From Chondrilla cf. caribensis (Eukaryota > Porifera > Demospongiae > Chondrillida > Chondrillidae): DNA of 64,000 bases. The stretch covers positions 1 to 64,000 of the forward strand of contig OZ026546.1 of NCBI GenBank assembly GCA_964020155.1, in the 5' to 3' direction. This document shows, piece after piece, positions 26,554 through 41,146 of this stretch. How positions within the stretch are numbered: the stretch's first letter is position 1; each line of letters starts with the position of its first letter. The notes beneath the pieces are model-generated. The model saw only the letters and a list, made by a program, of their open reading frames with translations, was not told the origin of the DNA and searched no databases. Both the position numbers and the translations under genes were made by a program.

Positions 26554-27717
26554 ATGGAGCTCCAGTCAACCTCCGCAGCAAGCGTGGGTCATCCTTCGCC
26601 CATCGTACAAAGCAGCAAGACCAAATTGTTTCGTACATCGGGTTTGGAGTCCAAGTCAGCCCAGGTGAAGCTCCACAAGGAACAGGTTCTGTTGAGGAAG
26701 GAACTGGATCGTCTGGAAAGGCAAGCCCACACGGCTTTCAATAATGTCGACAACAACAAGCAGAGTATAAAGATGATTCAGAGGAAGATAGAAAAGCGTG
26801 CTCAGGACAATATCGCCGCCAAATCTCTTACTAGCTTTGACCGGCGACACACCGTAAGTGGAGAAAAAACCACTCTGCTACATAACAGAACTATTGTCAC
26901 AATGCCTAGCTCGTCGGAAATGTTCAGGCCTAGAACTTATTCTCACTTCGGGGAACCCAGCAGTACTGAGTCAAGGGTCGTAGACGGGGGAACCCAACAT
27001 AACGAGGCTAGCCAACCCGTCCTATCCTCCCGGTCACCGTACAATTCACCTTACATCTCTTCACCAGCGCTGTACCTCAGGAGAAGCAACCTACCCAAGT
27101 CTTTCCAGTCACCTTCCCGTCTTGTGAGTCACGATGATAAGAAAACGGGTCGTCCAAATGGGCACGAGGCCTCGCTCCTACCTCCAACGAAACCTCCGGA
27201 TCACGACACCGCCTCACCAACTGGTACAGCTACCCATCTCCCCAGACCCAGTACCACCTTGCCAACCGCTACAACTACTAAACCATCGAACGTAGTCTTT
27301 CAAGTGGAGCATGATCTGAAGTTACCAGAAGTGTCCAGTTCGCCCTCTCTGCAGCTGAAGGCACGTCCGGGTACGGCTTCCAAGAAGAAACTGAAGAGAG
27401 TTGATTTGGATGGGCTTGGTCTGGACACTGCTGGCCACAGCCAACCTGACTTCGAGCACTTTTACAAGACGAAAACACCTTATTTGAGTGCCGTGTTCGA
27501 CAGCAGTATTGATGACGACGACGATGATGATGTTAGCCGAGATCCTGATGGGAAATCCAAGACAGATCTGGAGGAATTGGCAGCTCAGCAAACATTGGAA
27601 GAATTATATGGAGAAATTAAAAATTGTCGTTACATACGACTTTATGAGCCAAGATATGGTCAGAGGGGCAAACAGCATCAGAAAAAGAGATCTGTGAAAG
27701 CACGGCAATCCTCATAG
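26554..27717 (+). CDS. Unknown intronless gene, 387 aa, coiled-coil and acidic tract
   Basis: A single uninterrupted frame from ATG at 26554 (context atcATGg, with A at -3 and G at +4) to TAG. Not recognised. Residues about 40-95 are rich in Lys, Glu, Gln and Leu (for example LRKELDRLERQ) and look like a coiled coil. The middle 170 residues are Ser/Pro/Thr-rich and probably disordered. Near residue 320 there is a run of seven Asp, followed by a Leu/Glu-rich helix (LEELAAQQTLEELYGE) and a basic tail. The frame is also open for about 16 codons upstream of the ATG with an acceptor-like ctacag, so an upstream exon is possible. An AATAAA lies at about 27895. The long frame and non-repetitive composition support a real gene. 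Confidence 0.7.
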   Translation: MELQSTSAASVGHPSPIVQSSKTKLFRTSGLESKSAQVKLHKEQVLLRKELDRLERQAHTAFNNVDNNKQSIKMIQRKIEKRAQDNIAAKSLTSFDRRHTVSGEKTTLLHNRTIVTMPSSSEMFRPRTYSHFGEPSSTESRVVDGGTQHNEASQPVLSSRSPYNSPYISSPALYLRRSNLPKSFQSPSRLVSHDDKKTGRPNGHEASLLPPTKPPDHDTASPTGTATHLPRPSTTLPTATTTKPSNVVFQVEHDLKLPEVSSSPSLQLKARPGTASKKKLKRVDLDGLGLDTAGHSQPDFEHFYKTKTPYLSAVFDSSIDDDDDDDVSRDPDGKSKTDLEELAAQQTLEELYGEIKNCRYIRLYEPRYGQRGKQHQKKRSVKARQSS

Positions 27718-28034
27718 TGATAACAATTAACCTTGTAATAATTAATGCATGTCAATATTCTAATCCAAAGTCTTTTATTTTTTCCATAATCTTTTCTAGT
27801 TTTGCATCTTTTGTCAGTTCCTTTGACTGTACAATTTTGGCCACATTTCTTAAAGCTTGTTCCTCTTTGTTGCTTCCCTATAATGAGATTCATTTAATAA
27901 AAATTTAATAAGTAGGGTGTGTGCGTTAATCATATTCATAGTTTGAGCATAAACATTTCATAACATGGTATAAATGTTATAAATTGCCTGTGTATACTTA
28001 TAGCACTATACAATGATTGGCTAGCTCTGTGCAG

Positions 28035-31213
<3,179 letters not shown>

Positions 31214-31255
31214 CAATTGCACTGCATAGGTCAAAGAGCAACAATAGAGCGCTTA

Positions 31256-31282
31256 AATGAGATGGGATCACCATGGAAACAC
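31256..31282. promoter_or_regulatory. X-box-like RFX site upstream of ANKS3
   Basis: The plus strand reads atcaccatggaaac at 31267-31280; the complement is GTTTCCATGGTGAT, close to the RFX X-box consensus GTTNCCATGGNAAC. It lies about 55 bp upstream of the proposed ANKS3 ATG. RFX factors drive ciliary genes in animals, which fits ANKS3. Functional use is inferred. Confidence 0.5.
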
Positions 31283-32079
31283 TAATGTTTCACATGCTAC
31301 ATTCTCTACTGGTCAGGCTCATAGCAACACATAGCAACACATAGCAACACATAGCAACACATAGCAACACATAGCAACTCATAGCAACACATAGCAACTC
31401 ATAGCAACTCATAGCAACTCGGACCTAAACCATAATTCAATCGTAACTGACATCTTTTTAGTTGAAGTAATTGTAATAATAGTTAATTATATTTAATTTT
31501 TTCACTTAATTAATGCACAATTAAACAACTAGCCTAGGCCTGTGCAATAATGCTAAACCTATATCATGATATTAGACATGATTATTATGATTATCACCAT
31601 GATTACACATAATTACACAAATCAATTGCCTGTGACTGCCGGGAGCTAAAAACACAAACACATTCACATTGGAAAGGAGTAAACAAGGGGTTAAATGTTG
31701 TCACAATAATAAATGCCGGGAGTGACAATCATGTCATTGCGATGATCACACAGGGTTAAGGAGACACAATTACATTCCTTCTCTCTCCTCTGAACGCCCA
31801 CCAAGTTGTAACATATTATCTATTGTTAGAACGTGAAAATAATATTTTTGCTCCTCAACACCACTTGTAACCCTAGACTTGTAACTACAGCTGTGAACAT
31901 TAAATCCTGCAGACGGGACTTAGTCTTTACTAAAATATTTTTTCACATCCTGACATTGTATAGCTGAATCTTCCACCGTAAGAACATTTGTGCTCCTCGG
32001 AAACTTGGTACTTATTAGTTACATCAACACACCCACACGTACATTCCACACACGTTCACGCACGAAACACATTATCACA

Positions 32080-32155
<76 letters not shown>

Positions 32156-32175
32156 CGCACACACACACGCACACG

Positions 32176-32208
<33 letters not shown>

Positions 32209-32628
32209 CAATAATACGTTCGAGCGTAGAGAGTATTAGTTGGTGGTCATGGTACTATCTCGGCGAACACAGATCACTCCACCGTCAGTCAGTCTGTCTT
32301 ATATCATTCAACTTCGAATCTTGAGCGAACATTTGGCTATTATGATAGTGTGTGGTGATTGATTTCTTACGTGGAATCCAATGACCGTACATTAGGATCC
32401 CAATCGCCAAGGACGGCAACAGTAGCACGAGACGATGTTTATCTACACATACCGTCATTGCACACGACGGCCATTAACACAGATATTGTACAGATGCTGA
32501 ATTAAAAGTTACTATTAACGATAAACGCTATAAATACCTTACGTATATCAGTGGATGTCAACAGTCCACAGTCACCACTCGGTCCTTGAACTAGAGATGC
32601 TATGATAATGAGGAGTGGTTAAGAAAAA
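31283..32628. promoter_or_regulatory. Divergent intergenic region, ANKS3 / TM2D1
   Basis: About 1.4 kb between divergent genes. It contains a short repeat of acatagcaac (31322-31420), an AT-rich segment (31440-31960) and a (CA)n tract with CG variants (about 32079-32205). No further gene is seen. The TM2D1 promoter presumably lies in the last few hundred bases. Confidence 0.6.
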
Positions 32629-32862
32629 ATGGCGCCTACTTTCTACTTCGGACGGTTAATTCTAATCCTGTCAGTCTTACTGCCTTGCGTTTCTCAACAT
32701 AATTGTAAATGTGAATGTTGTGACAAGCTTCTTCCTGGTCAGTATCCTTTAACTTGTCATGTTATTAACTTCTGATCCTACTCTCCAATCCGTGAACGGT
32801 CAATTTGTCAGAAAGCGTACAGAGCTTGAGTGTTGGTACAATTTGTATGTGTGTGGTCGTAA

Positions 32863-32927
<65 letters not shown>

Positions 32928-32980
32928 GTGTTTGTGTGTGTGTTGTGTTTGTGTGTGTTTTTGTGTGTGTTACTGTGTGT

Positions 32981-33033
<53 letters not shown>

Positions 33034-33043
33034 CGTGCGTGTG

Positions 33044-33079
<36 letters not shown>

Positions 33080-33199
33080 GTGTTTGTGTGTGTGTTTTTT
33101 GTGTGTGTGTTCGTGTGTGTGTGTGTGTGTGTGCGTGTGTGTGTGTGTGTGTATTTGTGCGTGTGCTTGTGTGTGTGTGTGTGTGTGTGTTTTTGTGTG

Positions 33200-33262
<63 letters not shown>

Positions 33263-34720
33263 ATGTGTGTGTGTGTGTGTTCGTGCGTGTGCTCGTGTGT
33301 GTGTGTTGTGTTTGTGTGTGTGTTTTTTGTGTGTGTGTTCGTGTGTGTGTGTGTGTGTGTGTGCGTGTGTGTCTGTGTGTGTGTGTGTGTTCGTGTGTGT
33401 GTGTGTGTGCATGTGTGCAGTGGACAGTCTTCCTGAACGACCCGTAGATTCTACTGCGTGGACCCTCACATTGACTTGTACACACAGTCAGAAAGGGATT
33501 GTGACGAGGACACACACACAGTCCCTGTGGTCTGCTATCCTGTGGAGGGAACAGTGTGTCAAGCCAATGGAAGAGAAGTAAATCTCACCGATCAGTGCTT
33601 CAACATGACCCGTCCTTGTAGATTTGTGTGAGTGATAACTGTGGGGGTGGTGTGTAGGGTGGGTGATAGCTGTGGGGGTGGTGTGTAGTGTGGGTGATAG
33701 CTGTGGGGGTGGTGTGTAGGGTGGGTGATAGCTGTGGATGTGGTGTGTAGGGTGGGTGATAGCTGTGGATGTGGTGTGTAGTGTGAGTGATAGCTGTGGA
33801 TGTGGTGTGTAGTGTGAGTGATAGCTGTGGAGGTGGTGTGTTGTTCTGTAGAGATATCAATGGCTTTCCGTCCCTGTATTGTGGTGATGCTAGGGTGTTG
33901 ATGGACATCTAACAGATCAATTTATGATGTGGGTGTGGGTGTGGGTGACTCATTCAAACTGCCAACTTGATCACCCCCATAGCTCATTGCTGACTCCAGC
34001 AATCGTCTAGCTAATCCCTGATTTGCGGTTCTCTTGACTTCTTCACATCATGCACACATGGAAACTGTTGAATCTGCTATTATGCAATCTCATTAGTTGA
34101 GTGGGGACAGTGGTGTGGTTGAGTGAGGATGGTGGTGTGGTTGAGTGAGGATGGTGGTGTGGTTGAGTGGGGACGGTGGTGTGGTTAAGTGAGAAGGTTC
34201 AACCATTTTCCATGTCTTGGATCTGTCTATAAACCCTTCAGACGTGGACATAGATACAACCTGTACGTGGCCGTCAGCTTGTCCCTGTTCCTGGGAATAT
34301 TTGGAATTGACAGGTTCTATCTTGGATACCCTGCGATTGGTAAGGCTCATCATGTGACTGTCATGTGACTTGTAGTCCTACCCAATATGTCCATTGTCTG
34401 CAGGCTTGCTCAAGCTCTGTACAGTGGGGTTCTTCTTTGTTGGATACATAGTGGACTTCATCCTAATAGCAACACAGGTAGGCTGGCAACCTGCAACCAA
34501 TGCTACTGTCCACCTGTACCTCACCAGTCACTACCATCACACTGTCACATCTGTCACTACCATCACACTGTCACACCAGTCACTACCAACACACTGTCAC
34601 ACCAAACACACACATACTTCCTGTCTTCCTCACCATATATAGACGGTCGGACCAGCTGACTTGAGTGACTATTATGCACCCTATTACGGGCCAACACTGA
34701 CTAAGCTGCGCTATAGTTGA
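32629..34720 (+). CDS. TM2D1: TM2 domain-containing protein 1 (TM2D1, amaretto-like)
   Basis: Five exons: 32629-32741, 33448-33627, 34242-34339, 34404-34477, 34643-34720; 180 aa. An N-terminal signal peptide (LILILSVLLPCVS) is followed by a Cys-rich luminal part, with CDKLLPGQ joined across intron 1 to FYCVDPHID, the family's GQYxC..P signature. Two transmembrane helices of the TM2 domain come next (YNLYVAVSLSLFLGIFGIDR then FYLGYPAIG; LLKLCTVGFFFVGYIVDFIL). DRFYLGYPA corresponds to the conserved DRF motif between the helices. The C-terminus DYYAPYYGP matches TM2D1 rather than TM2D2 or TM2D3. The human protein binds amyloid-beta peptide, and the fly orthologues affect neuronal and Notch-linked phagocytic functions. 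Intron 1 is largely (GT)n. The first donor was chosen as ca|gtatcc because only that restores GQFYC. Confidence 0.92.
32866..33415. repeat. Long (GT)n tract in TM2D1 intron 1
   Basis: About 550 bp of GT dinucleotides with TT and CG interruptions. It produces valine/cysteine and threonine/histidine open frames on both strands that are not genes. It fills nearly all of the intron between the signal-peptide exon and the GQFYC exon. Confidence 0.97.
33628..33845. repeat. 31-bp minisatellite starting at the TM2D1 intron 2 donor
   Basis: The donor is GTGAGTGATA. The next units read gtgggtgata or gtgagtgata followed by gctgtgg...ggtggtgtgtag, with a period of 31 bp and about seven copies. The first unit starts at the donor G itself. 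Confidence 0.9.
34090..34192. repeat. 22-bp minisatellite in TM2D1 intron 2
   Basis: Four to five copies of gtgaggatggtggtgtggtt-like units, a second tandem repeat in the same intron. Confidence 0.85.
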
Positions 34721-35657
34721 CAGTCCCCAGTGGTCTGTAGTGTGTGGAGTTAATAAGGAAATCATCTTATCGTGGTGTACTGTGTGTCAATCATCCATTA
34801 TTGCCGAGTGTCGTGATGCTTATGTTCAGATGGTACTCACTGAATTTCATTATTAGTTACCTTGTAAATCCTTGGAATTACTGAAATTCAATTTGTTTAG
34901 TGTGATTAGTTGTCGTGACTGTGGTTGCATGGAAGAGAAGCATTACAAACTAATGATTAATTATCCACTAACTGGACCACTAACTGGACCACTAACTGGA
35001 CCACTAACTGGACCACTAACTGGACCACTAACTGGACCACTAACCTGACCACTAACTGGACCACCAACTGGACCACTAACCTGACCACTAACTGGACCAC
35101 TAACTGGACCACTAACTGGACCACCAACTGGACCACTAACTGGACCACTAACCGGACCACTAACTGGACCACTAACTGGACCACTAACCTGACCACTAAC
35201 TGGACCACCAACTGGACCACTAACCTGACCACTAACTGGACCACTAACTGGACCACTAACTGGACCACCAACTGGACCACTAACTGGACCACTAACCGGA
35301 CCACTAACTGGACCACCAACTGGACCACTAACTGGACCACCAACTGGACCTGTCAGAGCCATACATGCACATTGTCCACCCTTTCCCTTTCTGTCCACAT
35401 AATATGTACCCAACCCTATCTAGCAGTTGATGTAGTGCACAACATCAACCAGACAACGTGCACTATTCATGCTGTGTGTGTTGTTCATACTCGAGCTGCT
35501 GCCAGTATTTCACAAGGACCCACACTGGAGCCACTCGAGTGGGTCGAGTGGCTGTCACGCTCTTATTAGTTTTGATTTCGTAGCAGAGTTACGATGATGC
35601 AATACAGTCACATGATCGTGTCATACTACTCATGATGCAACACAGTACCGCGTTTTA
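34721..35657. other. Intergenic, TM2D1 to P450, with a 12-bp minisatellite
   Basis: The main feature is about 32 copies of ggaccactaact at 34966-35350, open in several frames but without gene features. Between 35580 and 35657 there is an imperfect earlier copy of the P450 promoter words (atgatcgtgtcatactactc). No gene is seen. Confidence 0.8.
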
Positions 35658-35883
35658 GTCAGCCATTTTCATCACGTGATCGTACCATACTAGTCATGAT
35701 GCAATAATTCCAGTTCGTCTTGCAACCTTCCTCTCGACCTACATAAGTAGTTCAACCAACAACTCTCCGAACACCTCGCGAAAATAGCCTGGTAGCTGTC
35801 GTTTGAATTGTATTTCAAGTTCACTCACTCCTTGCCAAATCCTCCGAACGCCCCCGCCCCCAGCTGTCTGAAGGACGTGGAAG
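35658..35883 (+). promoter_or_regulatory. Upstream region of P450 gene 1 (duplicated at 41147-41372)
   Basis: Nearly identical to the region upstream of gene 2. It contains the palindrome ATCACGTGAT with an E-box-type CACGTG core near 35672, then gtaccatactagtcatgatg. An A/T-rich acataagta lies about 140 bp before the ATG and could be a TATA-like element. The role is inferred from position and conservation between copies. Confidence 0.5.
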
Positions 35884-37093
35884 ATGTTGTCTTTGTTGTT
35901 CGCTGTATTTGTCGTGCTGGTGACCATCTACGTGTACTACAGGTGAGCCCGTCACAGTGTTGGGTCAAGTGGAAACAACTACCCCAATTCCCCACAGTGT
36001 ATTCTATGTCACGTGAGAGCAGTACTACAGGTCCAACCCACGATTGCTGCTTCGGGTGGCCTGTAACGGGAAATTGTTGAGGTGTGGGTGCTGAGGGGTC
36101 CTCATCACTCGCCATGTTGAGGTGTGGGTGTTGAGGGGTCCTCGTCACTCCCCATGTTGAGGTGTGGGTGCTGAGGGGTCCTCATCACTCCCCATGTTGA
36201 GGAGTGGGTGCTGAGGGGTCCTCATCACTCCCCATGTTGAGGTGTCTGTAGTTTCCTATCATCATCTTGTGATCATGTCTGTAGTTTCCTATCATCATCT
36301 TGTGATCATGTCTGTAGTTTTTCTATCATCATCTTGTGATCATGTCTGTAGTTTCCTATCATCATCTTGTGATCATGTCTGTAGTTTCCTATCATCATCT
36401 TGTGATCATGTCTGTAGTTTCCTATCATCATCTTGTGATCACATTTGTAGTTTCCTATACAAGCCATACCAACATCTGAAGGCACTGAATATCCCAGGAC
36501 CAAAACCAATACCAATTCTGGGAAATTTGAACTTGCTATGGAAAAAAAATGTCAGTTCAATAGCATACACAATTAGACCTATGTTTCATGTAGTCTGGAT
36601 GTGTTGTCTACGTGTGTAGTCTGGATGTGTTGTCTACGTGTGTAGTCTGGATGTGTTGTCTACGTGTGTAGTCTGGATGTGTTGTCTACGTGTGTAGTCT
36701 GGATGTGTTGTCTACATGTGTAGTCTGGATGTGTAGTCTGCATGTGTAGTCTACATGTGTAGTCTACATGTGTAGTCTGGATATGTTGTCTACATGTGTA
36801 GTCTACATGTGTAGTCTACATGTGTAGTCTACATGTGTAGTCTACATGTGTAGTCTACATGTGTAGTCTACATGTGTAGTCTACATGTGTAGTCTACATG
36901 TGTAGTCTACATGTGTAGTCTACATGTGTAGTCTACATGTGTAGTCTGCATGTGTAGTCTACATGTGTAGTCTGCATGTCTTTCATTTTATAAAATATTA
37001 TTCGGTAAAATGTGTTAGGGCAAGATAAAGCTATTGCTATCCCATATGAAAGAAAATTATGGTCCTATCAGTGGGTTAGTGTGTGTGTGTGTG

Positions 37094-37145
<52 letters not shown>

Positions 37146-37291
37146 TTGTATCATTTAGGGTATTTGTATTAGGTTCTTATATATTTAAAGTCATTTTTAA
37201 GGGCTGCCACAGGCAAAATGACAAAAAACATGACAAAAATGACAGGCAGCCCCTATATGTTACGCTTGATATATTATTATTATTATTATTA

Positions 37292-37323
<32 letters not shown>

Positions 37324-38281
37324 GTACTGAAACTCCCAAAATAACACATACAACAATCAATAATAGAACAATTCATAACAGTTCAACTATTCCACATGCT
37401 CATAACCATCCTAGCAATGGACTTCTCGTGTAATCTTTCTATCCCATCATTTAATTCAAAGTTGTCGTCCTCATTCTTCATTAGCTGCCCTAGATCAAAT
37501 TGCTCATCTTTTAGATTATAATACGTGATCCTTCGCGTAACCATGACAATGAATTTATATTATAATTTATTTTGCTCGAAAAAAGATGGCCGATTCTGAA
37601 CGCAGACAATTTGAAATTGGGCTAGAATTCGTGCGTCAAAGCTCCGCCGAATGCAATAACTTCATCAAAGATTCTTCCAAACCTATTAAAGACGCCCAAG
37701 TAATTCAAATGCGAGGGTGGTAGCCCCACGAGTTTTTGAACTCAAATTACTAGTTCTTCACTATTTTTCAGGTTCTATCTTGGACCAGTTCCCGCTCTGT
37801 GTGTGTCTGATGTTGAGTTTCTCAAGGAAATGATGATCAAACAGTTCAACAACTACGTCGATACATTTGTGAGATAGTCACACTTGTAATATGTTCTGTT
37901 TGTAGGTAAGATCATCTTAATTTGCGTCATGGTTATTGACCCCTCAGGGAGATGAAATGCTTCCCATCAATGTGGATGGGAAGACGGTTGCAACACTGGA
38001 TATGACTTCTGGTGAGAACTGGAGGAAGAGACGTCACAAGCTATCACCAGCTTTCAGTTCACTAAAGATGAAATTGGTCAGTTGATTATATCAATTGGAT
38101 GTGTTATCAACATTTTGGTGTATTCTACGTATGTAGTGGTGTTGGTGTACTGTATGTAGTGGTGTTGTTGTATGTTTTAGATGGAACCTTTGGTAAAGGA
38201 TAGCACAGTTCGTTTGAAGGCTATTTGTGAAGAGTTGGCAGATTCTGGGAAAAGTGCCGATGCTCAAATGTAGGTTGTTGT

Positions 38282-38336
<55 letters not shown>

Positions 38337-40906
38337 GCTCTTAGTGTCTTGTTGTTCTTGTTGTCTGTTATAGTATGTTCTCGAAGTTGACAATGGAGGT
38401 AGTGTTGTCAGTAGCATTTGGTCAGTCCTTGGATGTGCAGAACGGTAATGGAGGGGATCTCTACCAGTTGGCGCTGAAAGTGATGACTACATTCGACTCA
38501 GATGCAAGCACCACTACCAACATGGTACAATTTTTTTTGAGTGAGTGTACTATATTATGTGTTTGTACATGCACACGTATGAAGTGTTGCATAGATGTCT
38601 TAAGATGTATACGTATGTGTGCATGTCATGCACCGTGTGTACATGTCATACACCGTGTGTACATGTCATACACCGTGTGTACATGTCATACACCATGTGT
38701 ACATGTCATACACCGTGTGTACATGTCATACACCGTGTGTACATGTCATGCACCATGTGTGCATGTCATGCACCATGTGTACATGTACCCTAACTCCTCG
38801 CAGTTGGATACCCCCAGTTGTGGGCTCTTATGGATAAGCTTCTCCAGTTCTCTGGTGTAATGAAGCCCCTCAATGACCTGGTTGAGGTGTGTAAGAAAGT
38901 TGTCAGCAAAAGGATGGCGTTAGCAGACCAAGTACAGGTGAGCAGTCACATGATGTGTGCATGACTGTCATGCGGCTAACATGTGATCTCCACCTTGTTT
39001 AACAGAGGAAAGACTTACTGCAATTGATGATAGAGGCTGGCAAAGAAGATGGAAGTGGTTCTTTGACCTTCGAAGAGATGGTGGCAGATTGCTTTGTGGT
39101 GATGCTTGCTGGCTATGACACCTCCAGTAATTCCTTGGCATTCACAACTTACCTACTGGCCGTGCACCAAGATGTGCAGGAAAGATTGGCGGATGCCATC
39201 AACGATTACTTTGAGGAGAATCCCGTGAGTTACACTAGCTATCAATTCCCTCTGAGTTGTGATAGGTATCAGTTCTTCTTTGAGTTGTGGTAGTTATCGG
39301 TGATGTTGATCTTCCTTTACTGACATTGTACATATGTAGTAGCATATTTGTATCATTTGATGCGTATGCACTCAACATACACTCAACATGCACTTGACAT
39401 GCACTTGACATGCACTTGACATGCACTTGACATGCACTTGACATGCACTTGACATGCACTTGACATGCAGATATGCACTTATAGTTTAGTGTGTGATGTG
39501 TTTCATATCATAGGATTCCTCCATGTACGATGCTTCACAAAATATAGAGTACTTGGATATGGTCATTTATGAATCATTGAGGATGTACCCACCAGCCGTT
39601 CTGTGAGTGGAGGGTGTGTGCTGATGGTGTGTGTGTGTGCGGTGATGGTGTGTGTGTGCTGATGGTGTCAGTGTGCTGATGGTGTGTTTGTGCTGATGGA
39701 GTTGGTGTGTGTGTGTGTGCTGACGGTGTGTGTCTGTTTCTTTGGGTTCACCATCACATTTGACCACAGTACAACAAGGATCTGTGGAAATGACTGTGTT
39801 ACGAAGGGAGTGCCTGTGAAGAAAGGGACGCGTGTCTTTGTTCCAGTTTGTGACATTCAGCGTGATCCTGAGCTCTGGGTGGACCCTGATCAGTTCAATC
39901 CAGAACGGTGGGTCACGGGACCACTCATTTACACTACTCTTACTGATAATGTTGATCTTGTTATCGGGTGTTATCGCCATGGTTATTGTTTGTGTTGATG
40001 TTAATTTCATTATTTTTTGTTGATGTTATTGACAACGAGATCTCACTGTAGTTTTTCCAAGGAGAGCAAGTCGACCCACCAAATTGGTGCATTCACAACT
40101 TTTGGGATTGGCCCCAGAAACTGTATTGGAATGAGGTTTGCTCTTCTTCAGATGAAGATGACCATCATTGAGCTCCTGAGGCATTTCAGGATCATCACCA
40201 CTCCTGATACCAAGGTACGACCATGATGGGTGAGATGAGGAGGTGGGGCTTGTATGATGATGTGGTGGGGCTTATATGATGAGGAGGTGGGGCTTGTATG
40301 ATGATGAGGTGGGGCTTATATGATGAGGAGGTGGGGTTTGTATGATGAGGAGGTGGGGCTTATATGATGAGGAGGTGGGGCTTGTATGAGGAGGTGGGGC
40401 TTGTATGATGAGGAGGTGGGGCTTGTATGATGTGGAGATGGGCTTGTATGATGAGGAGGTGGGGCTTGTATGATGTAAGGAGGTGGGGCTTGTTGATACA
40501 AGGAGGTGGGGCTTGTATGATGTGGAGATGGACTTGTATGATGTAAGGAGGTGGGGCTTGTATAATGTAAGGAGGTGGGGCTTGTTGATACAAGGAGGTG
40601 GGGCTTGTGTGATGAACATGGTAACCTGTATATATTGTCCTGTACATGTTAACCTGCATGTAGCGACCTGCATGTAGCGACCTGCATGTAGTGACCTGTA
40701 CACGGTGACCAGTACATAATGATCTGTATGTGGTGACCTGTAGATGTTAACCTGTATTTCGTGACCTGTATGTGACAACCTGTACATAGTGACTTGTACA
40801 TGGTCACCTCTGTCATTCAATCGTACAGATTCCTCTGGAGACCCAGGCAAACTTCATCCAGCGACCAGGTGTGGGACAAGCTATGATCGGGTTTGAGAGG
40901 AAGTAG
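35884..40906 (+). CDS. Cytochrome P450, clan 3 (CYP3/CYP5-like), tandem copy 1
   Basis: Thirteen exons: 35884-35942, 36451-36550, 37019-37074, 37772-37868, 37948-38076, 38181-38269, 38374-38540, 38804-38937, 39006-39224, 39514-39602, 39770-39907, 40052-40214, 40829-40906; 505 aa, phases consistent, full length for a microsomal P450. Landmarks in order: N-terminal membrane anchor (MLSLLFAVFVVLVTIYVYY), proline hinge IPGPKP, WRKRRH of helix C, I-helix AGYDTSS, K-helix ESLR, FNPERF, and the haem loop FGIGPRNCIG with the axial Cys. The hinge and helix C words resemble CYP3A and thromboxane synthase (CYP5A). It is expected to be an ER haem monooxygenase using NADPH-P450 reductase; the substrate cannot be read from sequence. 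Nothing is broken. Intron 3 carries an extra 560 bp lacking in copy 2. Confidence 0.95.
36075..36240. repeat. 40-bp minisatellite in P450-1 intron 1
   Basis: About four copies of a unit with gttgaggtgtgggtgctgag and gtcctcatcactccccat. The related array in copy 2 is at about 41565-41800. Confidence 0.9.
36244..36450. repeat. 33-bp minisatellite containing the P450-1 exon 2 acceptor
   Basis: About six copies of ctgtagtttcctatcatcat plus cttgtgatcatgt, ending in the real acceptor tttgtag|tttcctatac. Every unit thus repeats the acceptor AG and the first exon bases. The unit is 11 codons long. One unit here is 34 bp, which breaks the frame once. The copy 2 array is at about 41965-42206. Confidence 0.93.
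36590..36980. repeat. 15-bp minisatellite in P450-1 intron 2
   Basis: About 25 copies of gtgtagtctacat / gtgttgtctacgt variants. The same intron of copy 2 has a matching array at about 42540-42965. Confidence 0.93.
37201..37760. mobile_element. 560-bp segment present only in P450-1 intron 3
   Basis: Copy 2 runs directly from the shared ttatatatttaaagtcattt to the acceptor ttatttttcag, while copy 1 has about 560 bp between them. The segment contains a small hairpin with arms gggctgcc/ggcagccc (37201-37252), a (TAT)n tract (37270-37323), a minus-strand frame (about 37545-37375) and a plus-strand frame opening MADSERRQFEIGLEF (37587-37723). The plus-strand frame is related to sequence in islands A and B. 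It is probably an inserted dispersed element of unknown class; deletion from copy 2 is the alternative. Confidence 0.55.
39375..39475. repeat. 10-bp repeat in P450-1 intron 9
   Basis: About ten copies of catgcacttga. The same intron in copy 2 holds a shorter mixed version (about 45255-45350) preceded by a 27-bp donor-derived repeat. Confidence 0.9.
40225..40610. repeat. 22-25 bp minisatellite near the P450-1 intron 12 donor
   Basis: About 15 copies of aggaggtggggcttgtatgatg variants, starting about 12 nt after the donor gtacga. The copy 2 array (46075-46255) is shorter. A second repeat with gtagcgacctgcat lies downstream in the same intron. Confidence 0.9.
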
Positions 40907-41146
40907 TGTATCTTGATTAGCATGGTGTATTTTGCTACATTTTGACATTGTTTTTTATCATATTTTGCTCTCATTAGTATTCTGACATCATCAGCATGTT
41001 TTTTGCTCTGATTTGGTAGTTTGACCTCATTAGTATTTTGCTCTCATTAGTATTCTGATGTAATGTATAACAGCACAATAATAGTTACTAGATTTGGTTT
41101 GCAATTTTGTTATGGCGCAAAGGAAAATGCAATTATTGAAATTATT
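40907..41146. other. 3' flank of P450-1 up to the tandem-duplication junction
   Basis: Shared with the 3' flank of copy 2 (46564-46805). It ends at gaaattattgtca, where the sequence switches directly to gccattttcatcacgtg, the left end of the duplicated unit. Confidence 0.85.

Noticed and set aside
32800..33581. Long Cys/Val and His/Thr frames
   Set aside because: Translations of (GT)n/(CA)n microsatellites. The same artefact occurs at 26000, 29600, 32080, 57900, 63450 and 63750.
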